Part shown: positions 6,165-13,604 of the stretch, piece by piece
How positions within the stretch are numbered: the stretch's first letter is position 1
Layout: every line of letters begins with the position of its first letter
IMG/VR virus record: IMGVR_UViG_3300037826_000133
Span: 1 to 30,758 of that record
Strand: one strand, 5' to 3'
DNA: 30,758 nucleotides
Source of the DNA: a virus
The notes under the pieces: generated by a model
Told to the model about the DNA's origin: nothing
What the model saw: the letters and a program-made list of their open reading frames with translations, nothing else
Database searches by the model: none
Translations under genes and position numbers: made by a program

Positions 6165-8564
6165 ATGGGCGTGGCGCTGGATCATCTGGATGAGGCCGCA
6201 AGGCGGCAGATCGCCGAGGGGCTTTTCGCAACAAAGAAGGAATACGACGGCAAGGGCGAGCTGACCGGGCTTTGCCCGGTGCATGAAGATAAGAACGCGT
6301 CGTTTTCCTACAATTACAAGAAAGACGTTTTCAATTGCAGCTCCTGCCACGCCACCGGCGACCTGGTGGACCTGTGGAGCCGGGTCAAGGGATATGGCCC
6401 GGAAGACGGGTTCAAGGCGTTCTGCAGGGAGTACGGCATAAAGCGGGCGGGCGGGAACAAGGACGGCCCGCCGGGCACGACCCCTTCCCCCCGCCCCGCG
6501 CCCCGGAAAGAAAAGCACAAGGACGGCGGGCCACCGCCGCTCGATGACGTTTTTGAAATGCTCGGCCCACTGCCGCCGGACTGGATCGCGTGGCTCAAGA
6601 CGCACCGGGGCTGGTCCGAGGAAGTTATAAAGCGCCGTAATCTAAAGCTGCAGACGCATTACCAGGCCAAGAAGACGGGTGAAATAAAGAAGCTCCGCAA
6701 GCCGGAGCGAGTGGCCATACCGATACCGGACGATGACGGGCATATCCGCAACATCCGGCTCTATAAGCCCGGCAAGCTCCGGGAAAAAGAGTCCAAAATC
6801 ATATCATGGGGCGCGGATTACGGAGCGGCCAGGCTTTTCCCGCCTTCTCCGGATCCGGATAAGTCCCCGGTGGTGCTCTGCGAGGGCGAGCCGGACATGC
6901 TCTGCGCGGAATCGCAGGGCTTGAACGCCATTACCCAGACCAGCAAGCCCAAGCAATGGACCAGGGACCATGCCCGGAAGTTCGAAAACCGGGACGTGGT
7001 GATCGCCTACGACGCAGACCAGGCCGGCCAGCATTACGCGAACGATTATGCGGCGCCGCATTTGGCCAAGGTGGTGCGATCGCTTCGCGGCATCGACTGG
7101 CCGGAATTCATGGGAAAGGGCGTTGACGGACTGTGGCCGGAAGACCACGGCCAGGACCTGACCGATTTCTTCGTAAAGCACCGCAAAACGCTCGATGATA
7201 TGTGGCCGCTGATCGACGAGGCCGTGCCCATCGACGTGCTGCCGCACATCACCTCCCAGGCCAGGGAGTTCTTCTCCGAGAACTTCAACGGCCGGCTCAC
7301 CTTCCGGGCGCGGCTCGTGGCCGAAAAGATCATGGAAAAGCACCGGGTGCTGTCAGACCCCGGATCCGGCATGATCTACCGGTGGAATGGCCGCTACTGG
7401 CAGGAATTCCACGAGGATCACGTAAAGGCCCTGGCAATCAAGCTGCTGGGGTGCGAGGCGCAGAAAAGCCGCATCGAGGATGCGGTATACCAGGTGAAAA
7501 ACCTCTCCACCTTGCCGGACGGCAGGTCGATCAATGATTATAAGCACTTGGTGTGCCTCAAAAACGGCATGCTTGACCTGGAAACCTGGAAGCTTTACCC
7601 GCACAAGGAAGACTATTTCGCAACCTTCGAGCTGGGCGTTACGTTCGATCCGGATTCAACCCGCGTGTGCGATCGCTGGTTGTCATTTTTGCGGCAGGGT
7701 ATCCAGACGCCCGAGGTGATCCAGCAGGTGCAGGAATTCTTCGGCTACTGCCTCACCAAGGACGTGATTCATGCAAAGAGTTTGTTCCTGGTCGGGCCCG
7801 GATCCGACGGCAAGTCGGTGATGTTGAAAGTCCTGCGGGAGCTGGTGGGCAAGGACAACACGTCCAGCGTATCCTTTAACGAGCTGGAAAACCAGTTCCT
7901 CCGCGCCTCCCTCTACCAGAAAGCGGTCAACTTCTCCACGGAGACATCGAGCACCGCCCTGGAGAGCGAATATTTCAAGAAGATCGCCGCGGGAGACCCC
8001 ATCAATGCGGCATTCAAGCATAAGGACTCCTTCGAGTTCTCGCCCTTCTGTAAGCTTGTCTTCTCGGCAAACCGCCTGCCGCGCGTCCTGGATAACTCTG
8101 ACGGCTTCTACAGGCGGGTGCTGCCCATTCAGTTCAAGCGCCAGTTCAAGGAAGATGATCCGGACACGGATCCGTGGCTGTTCGAGAAACTCAAGGCCGA
8201 GCTTTCCGAGATATTCGCCTGGTCCCTGGTGGGCCTGCACCGATTATGGAAGGAAGGCCGGTTCACGGACTGTCAGGAGACGCAAGAAGCCCTGCTTTTC
8301 TATAAGCGGCTCAATAACCCGGTCCTCTGTTTCGTGGACGATCGATGCCTCATGGGTGACGAATACACCACGGATAAGACCGATCTTTTCAAGGAGTACC
8401 AGAAGTATTGCGGGACAAACGGGTACAAGGCCTTCTCAAGGGAAAACTTCTTTCGGGAGCTCTACGCGGCCAAGGACAACCTTCAGCTCATCCGCCCGCG
8501 TGTGGAAGGTAAACGCATTCAGAAGATTCAGGGGATTGCCATCAATGACTTCTTGCCTGAATAA
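6165..8564 (+). CDS. Primase-helicase, P4-alpha/D5-like
   Basis: A 799-residue replication protein. A CHC2-type zinc finger lies at the N-terminus (C37, H40, C58, C61), then a Toprim-type catalytic domain with E240 (VVLCEGEPD) and D283-x-D285 (IAYDADQAG). A D5_N-type region follows, then a superfamily 3 helicase with Walker A G544-S551 (GPGSDGKS), an acidic Walker B region (VNFSTETS), sensor FSANRLPR and the arginine-rich FYRRVLPI box. A C-terminal winged-helix-like tail completes it. It should synthesise primers and unwind DNA at the phage origin; repeat-rich DNA directly downstream is a candidate site. The SF3 part is paralogous to the gene at 10563. Confidence 0.93.
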   Translation: MGVALDHLDEAARRQIAEGLFATKKEYDGKGELTGLCPVHEDKNASFSYNYKKDVFNCSSCHATGDLVDLWSRVKGYGPEDGFKAFCREYGIKRAGGNKDGPPGTTPSPRPAPRKEKHKDGGPPPLDDVFEMLGPLPPDWIAWLKTHRGWSEEVIKRRNLKLQTHYQAKKTGEIKKLRKPERVAIPIPDDDGHIRNIRLYKPGKLREKESKIISWGADYGAARLFPPSPDPDKSPVVLCEGEPDMLCAESQGLNAITQTSKPKQWTRDHARKFENRDVVIAYDADQAGQHYANDYAAPHLAKVVRSLRGIDWPEFMGKGVDGLWPEDHGQDLTDFFVKHRKTLDDMWPLIDEAVPIDVLPHITSQAREFFSENFNGRLTFRARLVAEKIMEKHRVLSDPGSGMIYRWNGRYWQEFHEDHVKALAIKLLGCEAQKSRIEDAVYQVKNLSTLPDGRSINDYKHLVCLKNGMLDLETWKLYPHKEDYFATFELGVTFDPDSTRVCDRWLSFLRQGIQTPEVIQQVQEFFGYCLTKDVIHAKSLFLVGPGSDGKSVMLKVLRELVGKDNTSSVSFNELENQFLRASLYQKAVNFSTETSSTALESEYFKKIAAGDPINAAFKHKDSFEFSPFCKLVFSANRLPRVLDNSDGFYRRVLPIQFKRQFKEDDPDTDPWLFEKLKAELSEIFAWSLVGLHRLWKEGRFTDCQETQEALLFYKRLNNPVLCFVDDRCLMGDEYTTDKTDLFKEYQKYCGTNGYKAFSRENFFRELYAAKDNLQLIRPRVEGKRIQKIQGIAINDFLPE

Positions 8565-8585
8565 CCGTGGTCAAAATGACCATGG
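8565..8585. repeat. Inverted repeat just after the primase-helicase stop
   Basis: CCGTGGTCA and TGACCATGG flank AAA, giving a 9-bp stem with one mismatch, starting directly after the stop codon. There is no T tract, so it is not an obvious terminator. It carries the TGGTCA/TGACCA word used throughout the following repeat region and may be an initiator-binding site. Confidence 0.5.
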
Positions 8586-8664
8586 CCTCTCAGCCTTGAT
8601 GGTCGGGGCGCCTTGCGCAGCTCCCCCGGCCCCCTGTCCCCCTCGTGGCTTTAGCAGGTCTCAA

Positions 8665-8697
8665 GTGGTCAGGGTGGTCAAGGTGCGGTCAGGGCGG
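8665..8697 (+). repeat. Iteron-like cluster 1 (GGTCAGGG words)
   Basis: Three spaced copies of a GGTCA-type word (GTGGTCAGGG, TGGTCAAGG, GCGGTCAGGG) occur with 9-10 bp spacing, about one helical turn. Confidence 0.65.
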
Positions 8698-8750
8698 AAA
8701 GGCCCTCACCTTGACCGGGTAATCCTTAGCCAAACCAATAAGTTAATGCA

Positions 8751-8774
8751 GGGTGGTCAGGGTGGTCAGGGTGG
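8751..8774 (+). repeat. Iteron-like cluster 2, perfect 9-bp tandem repeat
   Basis: The unit GGGTGGTCA occurs twice in tandem followed by GGGTGG. Its G2-G3 tracts could also form a two-tetrad G-quadruplex on this strand. Confidence 0.75.
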
Positions 8775-8850
8775 ATCGCCAAAACAATACGCATGCGTGC
8801 GCGCGCGCATGTCTGTTTCCCACAATTTTTTAGACTTCTTAAAAAGTACC

Positions 8851-8874
8851 TTGACCACCCTGACCACACCAATA
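8851..8874 (-). repeat. Iteron-like cluster 3, 24-bp repeat copy a
   Basis: The 24-bp block starting TTGACCACCCTGACCAC and ending CACCAATA is identical to 8916-8939. It is the inverted form of the GGGTGGTCA word. Confidence 0.8.
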
Positions 8875-8915
8875 TTCATGCGGGTTTCCGCCCTGACCGG
8901 CCGCCTTGACCCGCT

Positions 8916-8939
8916 TTGACCACCCTGACCACACCAATA
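8916..8939 (-). repeat. Iteron-like cluster 4, 24-bp repeat copy b
   Basis: Identical to 8851-8874, 65 bp apart. It ends just before the Shine-Dalgarno of the gene at 8959, so a protein bound here could also repress that gene. Confidence 0.8.
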
Positions 8940-8958
8940 AAAACAGGAGGTTAACCGA

Positions 8959-9363
8959 ATGTACCAGGCAGTTCTCGATAAATACTCCGTACCACCTGCT
9001 CCTGAAGTCAAGCCGGAGCTCGTCCAGGCTGCGCCGGAAAAGCCGGGCTTCGACACTTCCAGGGATGCCTGGAAGCAATACCCTTCCGTCGTGATCCTGT
9101 CCCACTTCCTCCGGGAAAACAAGCACGCCGGCGTCCGCCTCGTGCTCTTACAGGGCAGGCCGACGCTCCGCTTCACACCGTCGATCGGTCCTGATACCAG
9201 CCCCGAGCGCAGAGATATTATCGACCAAGCCCTCGAGCTGCTGCTTGCTGCCCTGCCGGACATCGAGCACCTGGTGTCCACCGGCCAGCACATCATCCCC
9301 CAACACCCCGGCTACGGCGGCCTCAAAACCTCAACGGGTCCTTCGCAACGCCAGAAAACGTAG
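8959..9363 (+). CDS. Hypothetical protein, weakly TubC_N-like
   Basis: A 134-residue protein with an excellent Shine-Dalgarno (ACAGGAGG) before ATG 8959. A proline-rich N-terminal 40 residues precede a compact region (about 55-110): GVRLVLLQGRPTLRFTPS, then RRDIIDQALELLLAALPDI. The beta-hairpin-then-helix layout is reminiscent of the TubC_N docking-like domain found in phage replication proteins, but the match is by eye and weak. It is the first gene behind the repeat region. No catalytic motif is visible. Confidence 0.65.
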   Translation: MYQAVLDKYSVPPAPEVKPELVQAAPEKPGFDTSRDAWKQYPSVVILSHFLRENKHAGVRLVLLQGRPTLRFTPSIGPDTSPERRDIIDQALELLLAALPDIEHLVSTGQHIIPQHPGYGGLKTSTGPSQRQKT

Positions 9364-9405
9364 GGGTCATAGCAACGCGACTTATCGCTACTTTTGGAAT
9401 AAAAA

Positions 9406-9813
9406 ATGGGTGGAAAAATGGAACATGCCGAATTTGCACAAAAAAATCAATTGAAATCTTTGTTGTCCGCCGTGGATCTGTTCGGGCCCAGATTTTTGGA
9501 TAAGGATGTCTGTAGAGAGTTTATTTTTAAGCATTTGCATCCCGACGGGGCGAGTTGTCCTGCATGCGGTTCTGGGTTGAATCAGGCGAAATCGGTGCGG
9601 TTTTGGCAGGGCAAGGCGGTTAACTGTTACGACTGCGGGAAAACCTTCACCGCGCGAACCGGTACCGTCCTGGCCGGCAAGGGTTTGTCCAACCAGGAGA
9701 TCGTCTTGCTCTTCTACCTGTTTGCCCGCGGTGAATCCGATGTCCGGATCGCGGAGGTGATCGGCTGCAACCGGGAAACAGTCCGGCTGTGGCGGCGGGA
9801 GTTGAAGGTATGA
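9406..9813 (+). CDS. Zinc-ribbon and HTH DNA-binding protein (transposase-N-like)
   Basis: A 135-residue protein (131 if started at ATG 9418). A zinc ribbon, C51/C54 and C74/C77 (CPACGSG, CYDCGKTF), has the layout of the transposase zinc-ribbon of IS1595/IS1-type proteins, including the TARTGT motif. Residues 108-132 form a helix-turn-helix (VRIAEVIGCNRETVRLWRRE). There is no DDE catalytic domain, so it is not a transposase but probably a regulator derived from one. Its stop overlaps the next start. The preceding 40 bases are AT-rich relative to its surroundings. Confidence 0.75.
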   Translation: MGGKMEHAEFAQKNQLKSLLSAVDLFGPRFLDKDVCREFIFKHLHPDGASCPACGSGLNQAKSVRFWQGKAVNCYDCGKTFTARTGTVLAGKGLSNQEIVLLFYLFARGESDVRIAEVIGCNRETVRLWRRELKV

Positions 9814-10025
9814 AGGAGTCTTCGAAGGTCATAGGAACCGATATGGGTACGGAACGTCTTTGTGTCTTTTGTGGTGAGTATTGGCCGCTGGACGATGAAT
9901 TTTGGAACAAGCGGGGGAATGGATACCACAGCTATTGCAAGGCGTGCATGACTGAGCGGAAAGCGGAGCTTCGATCAGGATCTGCAAGGAAGATCAGATC
10001 GCGGATAAAGAGGCAGTTCAACTGA
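9810..10025 (+). CDS. Small treble-clef zinc-finger protein
   Basis: A 71-residue protein from ATG 9810, coupled to the gene before (ATGA). Two CxxC pairs (C18/C21: CVFC; C43/C46: CKAC) frame an EYWPLDDEFWNK segment and a basic tail, the layout of small phage zinc fingers related to the N-terminal part of endonuclease VII/HNH proteins. The catalytic His/Asn part is absent, so DNA binding rather than cleavage is likely. A similar module recurs in the gene at 13605. The stop overlaps the terminase small subunit start (TGATG). Confidence 0.65.
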   Translation: MKESSKVIGTDMGTERLCVFCGEYWPLDDEFWNKRGNGYHSYCKACMTERKAELRSGSARKIRSRIKRQFN

Positions 10026-10552
10026 TGACCGACAAGCTGAAAAATATCCCCGCTGTTATTGCCCACCTGGATGCGGCCGGCTGGAAGATCAGCAAGTCCG
10101 CCGCGTACAAGCACAAGAAGGAGGGCCGGCTGCGGCCGGGTGCTGACGGGTGGTTTTCGGTCAAGGCGGTGGAAAAGTATGCCCGGCAGTGGCTGGAGAA
10201 GAAAGACGGATCCGCCGGGCAGGTCTCGGTGGAAGAGTTGGCCGAGCAGAAGGCCGCGGCGGAGCTGGAGAAGATCCGCGCGCAGGCCAGGCACTGGGAC
10301 ACCAAGACCAAGATCGAGCTGGGGCAATACGTTCCGCGCGAGGAGTGGGACCGGGAGCTTGCCGCCAGAGCCAGGGTGTTCAAGAGCGATATCGAGAATT
10401 TCATCCGGTCGGAGGCCTCGGAGCTGATCCGGATGGTGGACGGGGATCCGGACAAAGCGCCGGATCTCATTGATTACTACCTGCGGCAGGCCGAGGCCTG
10501 GCTCGATCGCTACAGCCAGGAGAAGACCTGGCGGGTGAACCATGAAAACTGA
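10025..10552 (+). CDS. Terminase small subunit (Nu1-like)
   Basis: A 175-residue protein. The N-terminus is a winged helix-turn-helix with the Nu1/gp1-like order: GWKISKSAAYKHKKEGRL then a wing and AVEKYARQWL. A helical region follows (EELAEQKAAAELEKIRAQ) and a C-terminal domain (about 95-165: GQYVPREEWDRELAARARVF) likely used for assembly and contact with the large subunit. It recognises the packaging site in the family. Unusually, it is separated from the large subunit by an SF3 helicase gene. Confidence 0.75.
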   Translation: MTDKLKNIPAVIAHLDAAGWKISKSAAYKHKKEGRLRPGADGWFSVKAVEKYARQWLEKKDGSAGQVSVEELAEQKAAAELEKIRAQARHWDTKTKIELGQYVPREEWDRELAARARVFKSDIENFIRSEASELIRMVDGDPDKAPDLIDYYLRQAEAWLDRYSQEKTWRVNHEN

Positions 10553-10562
10553 AGGAGGATTT

Positions 10563-11288
10563 ATGGAGGCCAGCGGGGCTGTAAAAATCATTAAGAACAA
10601 ACGGTTTCCGATCGATCCGGATCAGAGGTGCGATCGGTGGAAGGCATTTCTGGAGGAAAGTATCGGGCAGCCGGAGATGATCCGGCAGGTGCAGGAGTTT
10701 TTCGGGTACTGCATGACCAACTCCACCGCATACGGCAAAAGCCTGTTGCTCGTGGGGCCCGGGCAAAACGGGAAGTCTGTTTTGACGAAGGTCCTGGGGG
10801 CGGTGGTAGGCATTGAAAATATCTGCTTCCTGGATGCTCCCGCCAGCCGGTTCGGGAGCCTTGAGCGGAGAATCCTCCATGAAAAGGCGCTATGCGTTGT
10901 TTATGGTTCCGATTTTTCGAAAGAGTTTCTGGCGTATTTCAAGGCGATCGTGACGGGCGATTCCATCAATGCATGCGATGGGGAGGGAAATTTCTTCGTG
11001 TTCCGGCCCCGCTGCAAAGTAGTCATCGAGACGAATCAATGGCCACGCCCGATGGATGCCGGCATGGCCGCCAGGCTGCTGCCGATCGTTTTTACTCGCC
11101 AATTCAGTGATTTTGGTTCGGGGCGAAAGGCCGACCCTTTCTTGTATCAAAAGCTGTATTTTGATGAGCTCCCCGGGATCATGGCCTGGTCCCTGGAGGG
11201 CCTCGACCGTCTGATCAGCCAGGGTGGGTTCACGGAATGCAGGGCCTCCAAGGGCCTTTTGATGGCAGCGGCTGCTTGCCAGGGGTGA
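10563..11288 (+). CDS. Stand-alone SF3 helicase domain, paralog of the primase-helicase
   Basis: A 241-residue protein started at ATG 10563, behind AAGGAGG. It aligns over nearly its whole length with the helicase part of the 6165-8564 protein: RQVQEFFGYC, Walker A GPGQNGKS, Walker B-like VVYGSDF, sensor IETNQWPRP and the MAARLLPIVF box, then IMAWSLEGL. It lacks the zinc finger, Toprim and the C-terminal tail, ending soon after FTECRAS. The catalytic core looks intact, although the Walker B glutamate and the arginine finger differ from the paralog. It may be an active helper helicase, a dominant modulator of the full protein, or decaying. No stop or frameshift is visible. Confidence 0.8.
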   Translation: MEASGAVKIIKNKRFPIDPDQRCDRWKAFLEESIGQPEMIRQVQEFFGYCMTNSTAYGKSLLLVGPGQNGKSVLTKVLGAVVGIENICFLDAPASRFGSLERRILHEKALCVVYGSDFSKEFLAYFKAIVTGDSINACDGEGNFFVFRPRCKVVIETNQWPRPMDAGMAARLLPIVFTRQFSDFGSGRKADPFLYQKLYFDELPGIMAWSLEGLDRLISQGGFTECRASKGLLMAAAACQG

Positions 11289-11292
11289 TGAC

Positions 11293-13266
11293 GTGTCCTT
11301 GCCGGCGGAAAACATAGACCAGGCTTACGAGTTTTCGTTTACGAGGGCAGAGCGCCGCGTGTTCCGGGCAAAGGAGAACCTCCTGGTATCGGAGCACGCC
11401 TCCCGCTACCGGGAAGTGACCCGGGGGCCGTGGCCGGGTCCATGGAAGAACGAGAACACGGAATATTGCCGGTTTCCCATGGATCTGTTCAACATGCCCT
11501 GGGTGCGGCGGATCTACATGTGCTGGGCTCCCCAGACCGGAAAGACGCAGGTCGGGGCGAACTGCCTGAACTACGTGATCGACCAGGATCCGGACACGGC
11601 CTTTTACGTGATGGCCTCGGAGAATACGGCCAAGCGGATCGCAAAGCGGCAATTGATCCCTATGTTCCGGGCCCACCGCCGGGTGTCCAGGCTCCTCTCC
11701 GATCGCGTGGACGACACGTCAACGCTTTCCGTCAGCTTCAAAAACGGGATGGACCTTCTTATCGCCTGGGCGACCTCCGTTTCCGCGCTCGCCTCGGAAT
11801 CCGCCCGCTATATGTTCTTCGATGAGGTGGATAAATACTGGCCGCGCATCAACCTTTCCCTTGGGGACCAGCGGACCAATGCTTACCCTCACACCCGAAA
11901 GCTCCTCTACTTCACCACGCCGGAGGATGAGGACGCCCCGATCACCCAGCTCATCCGCTCCGAGGCGGATGTGCTCTGTATCTATCATGCTCTCTGCCCA
12001 ATGTGCGGCCATTCACAGCGCATGGATTTCGACAACATCCGGTGGCCCGAGAAGATCCGGGACCCCCGGAAGATCGAGGCGAAAAAGCTTGCCCGCTACG
12101 TGTGTGAATCCTGCGGCATGGGCTGGGACGACGGCCACCGGGACCTGGCCGTAAGGCGCGGCTGTTGGGTGCCATATCACTATGACGACAAATGGCCGAA
12201 CGGCGAGATTTCTCCCATGGCCCCGAGCGAGGTCCCGCAGCGGCCCGAAAACGTGGCGCTCCACCTGTCGGCCTGGTACTCGCCGTTCGTATCCCTCTCC
12301 GAGTGCGCGGGGATGTTCCTCCGAGGCCAGGAATCGCCAGACAAGCTCCGGATTTTCGTCACTCAGTACAAGGCCGAGTGCTGGAAGCAGACCGTCGTCA
12401 CCGCAACGGAAGACAAGATCCTTTCCGCCAAGGTGAAAAACCTGCCGCCGCAGCACGTGCCGGAAACGGCAATCGCCCTTACGTGCGGCATCGACCACCA
12501 GAAATACGGCTTTCCCTTCACCGTCCGAGCCTGGGCCAGGGACTACACGAACTGGCTGATCCACTACGGTCTCCTCTCCACCTGGGCGGAAGTCGAGCAC
12601 CTCCTGTTCATGGCGCAATACCCGGTCATCGGCGGCGGCCCCTCGGGAAGCGCCTCCCTTCGGATCTGGCGGGCCGGCATCGACACCGGCGGAACCAAGT
12701 ACAAGGAAGAGATGGGCATGGCCGAAGAGGTCTATTTCTGGATCACGCAGAACCGGGGCAGGGGTTGTCCGGTATGGGGCACGAAAGGCGCATCCCGCCC
12801 GCTTGCGGCAAAGCTCTCCGTCGGAAAGTCGCTCGAGCGCGCACCCTCCGGCAAGGCCATCCCGGGCGGCATCCAGTTGATCAGCCTGGACACAGACAAA
12901 TTCAAGGACCTGTATCATTTCCGGGTGGAGAAGGCCACGGCGGGCGAGGGCGGCCCCATGGCCTCCTTCCTCCACCAGGACACGGGCCGGGACTATTCCC
13001 GCCAGATCCTTGCCGAGGTAAAGGAGCGGCAGAAGAACGGCCGCGAGATGTGGGTGCAGAAGGCGCGGGACAACCACTACCTCGACTGCGAGGTCATTGC
13101 CCACGCCCTGGCCGATCCTGAATGGCCGGGCGGTGGTGTTCATCTTCTGGCGGATCCGCATGAAGAGGATGCCGGTCCGGCAGCAGCCGAAGAGGGGCCG
13201 GGAGAAGGGGCGCGCGACGGGGGGCGCCGCCGGCCGGATTGGTTCAACAACCGCCGCGGGCGGTAA
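11293..13266 (+). CDS. Terminase large subunit, GpA family
   Basis: A 657-residue DNA-packaging motor and nuclease. The ATPase has Walker A at residues 79-85 (APQTGKT) and Walker B at 175-180 (FFDEVD with D177, E178). A zinc-binding insertion follows (CPMCGH and CESCGMGW). The C-terminal nuclease starts around GIDHQKYGFPF, with later acidic residues in AGIDTGG and HYLDCEVIA. The product drives DNA into the prohead and cuts concatemers (cos-type in lambda). Start at GTG 11293 is the only in-frame choice that keeps the N-terminus; it lies 4 nt after the helicase stop. The C-terminus is basic and low-complexity, typical of GpA proteins. Confidence 0.93.
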   Translation: MSLPAENIDQAYEFSFTRAERRVFRAKENLLVSEHASRYREVTRGPWPGPWKNENTEYCRFPMDLFNMPWVRRIYMCWAPQTGKTQVGANCLNYVIDQDPDTAFYVMASENTAKRIAKRQLIPMFRAHRRVSRLLSDRVDDTSTLSVSFKNGMDLLIAWATSVSALASESARYMFFDEVDKYWPRINLSLGDQRTNAYPHTRKLLYFTTPEDEDAPITQLIRSEADVLCIYHALCPMCGHSQRMDFDNIRWPEKIRDPRKIEAKKLARYVCESCGMGWDDGHRDLAVRRGCWVPYHYDDKWPNGEISPMAPSEVPQRPENVALHLSAWYSPFVSLSECAGMFLRGQESPDKLRIFVTQYKAECWKQTVVTATEDKILSAKVKNLPPQHVPETAIALTCGIDHQKYGFPFTVRAWARDYTNWLIHYGLLSTWAEVEHLLFMAQYPVIGGGPSGSASLRIWRAGIDTGGTKYKEEMGMAEEVYFWITQNRGRGCPVWGTKGASRPLAAKLSVGKSLERAPSGKAIPGGIQLISLDTDKFKDLYHFRVEKATAGEGGPMASFLHQDTGRDYSRQILAEVKERQKNGREMWVQKARDNHYLDCEVIAHALADPEWPGGGVHLLADPHEEDAGPAAAEEGPGEGARDGGRRRPDWFNNRRGR

Positions 13267-13316
13267 ACATGAATGGCGGGGGCGGCCCCGCGCGGACGAT
13301 TACGGGAGGCTTTACC

Positions 13317-13577
13317 ATGTCCTATCCGGAAGTGTGGCAGCGGCTGCAGGACCAGCCGACGGAGGCCGGGAAAAAGGACCGGCTTTTGAACATCAAACAA
13401 GTTTCAGGCCGGCTCTCCTGCAGTAAGAGCCACGTCTACAACCTCATCAACAGCGGCCACCTGCAGGCGGTCACGGTCGGGGCCGGCCAGGGCGGAAAAC
13501 GGGTGTACGAATCCGAGGTGGAGCGGTTTCTTTCCCAGGATTCCGATGCCTCCGAAGGCCCGTTCGAACAGGAATAG
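13317..13577 (+). CDS. HTH_17/excisionase-like DNA-binding protein
   Basis: An 86-residue protein from ATG 13317 behind GGGAGGC. Residues 22-75 give a MerR/excisionase-type winged helix: LLNIKQVSGRLSCSKSHVYN, a wing around HLQAVTVGAGQGGKR, and VYESEVERFL. Such proteins act as excisionases (Xis/AlpA) or simple regulators. No other excisionase is evident in the window, so this is a candidate, although its site among packaging genes is far from int. It is the first gene of the small-gene island between large terminase and gpW. Confidence 0.7.
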   Translation: MSYPEVWQRLQDQPTEAGKKDRLLNIKQVSGRLSCSKSHVYNLINSGHLQAVTVGAGQGGKRVYESEVERFLSQDSDASEGPFEQE

Positions 13578-13604
13578 CGAAACCATCAACCAGGGAGCGG
13601 CGTC

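Larger units (their letters stand above)
8565..8958. other. Candidate replication origin, repeat-rich non-coding region
   Basis: This 394-base gap has no convincing gene. It holds clusters of a 9-bp word, GGGTGGTCA, in direct orientation at 8665-8697 and 8751-8774, and its complement TGACCACCC at 8851-8874 and 8916-8939, with degenerate copies between (8706-8716, 8891-8914). Between the clusters lie an alternating purine-pyrimidine stretch (GCATGCGTGCGCGCGCGCAT, 8792-8811) and an AT-rich run (about 8821-8846) that could melt. Iterons, an AT-rich element and an adjacent primase-helicase gene are the usual parts of a phage or plasmid origin. Function is inferred. Confidence 0.6.

Noticed and set aside
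8792-8811. CG/CA-alternating stretch as a Z-DNA or CRISPR-like element
   Set aside because: It is too short to claim Z-DNA, and no spacer-repeat pattern typical of CRISPR exists anywhere in the window.
12013-13161. Long minus-strand and alternate-frame ORFs under the large terminase gene
   Set aside because: The plus-strand terminase has clear Walker and zinc motifs; the others have none.
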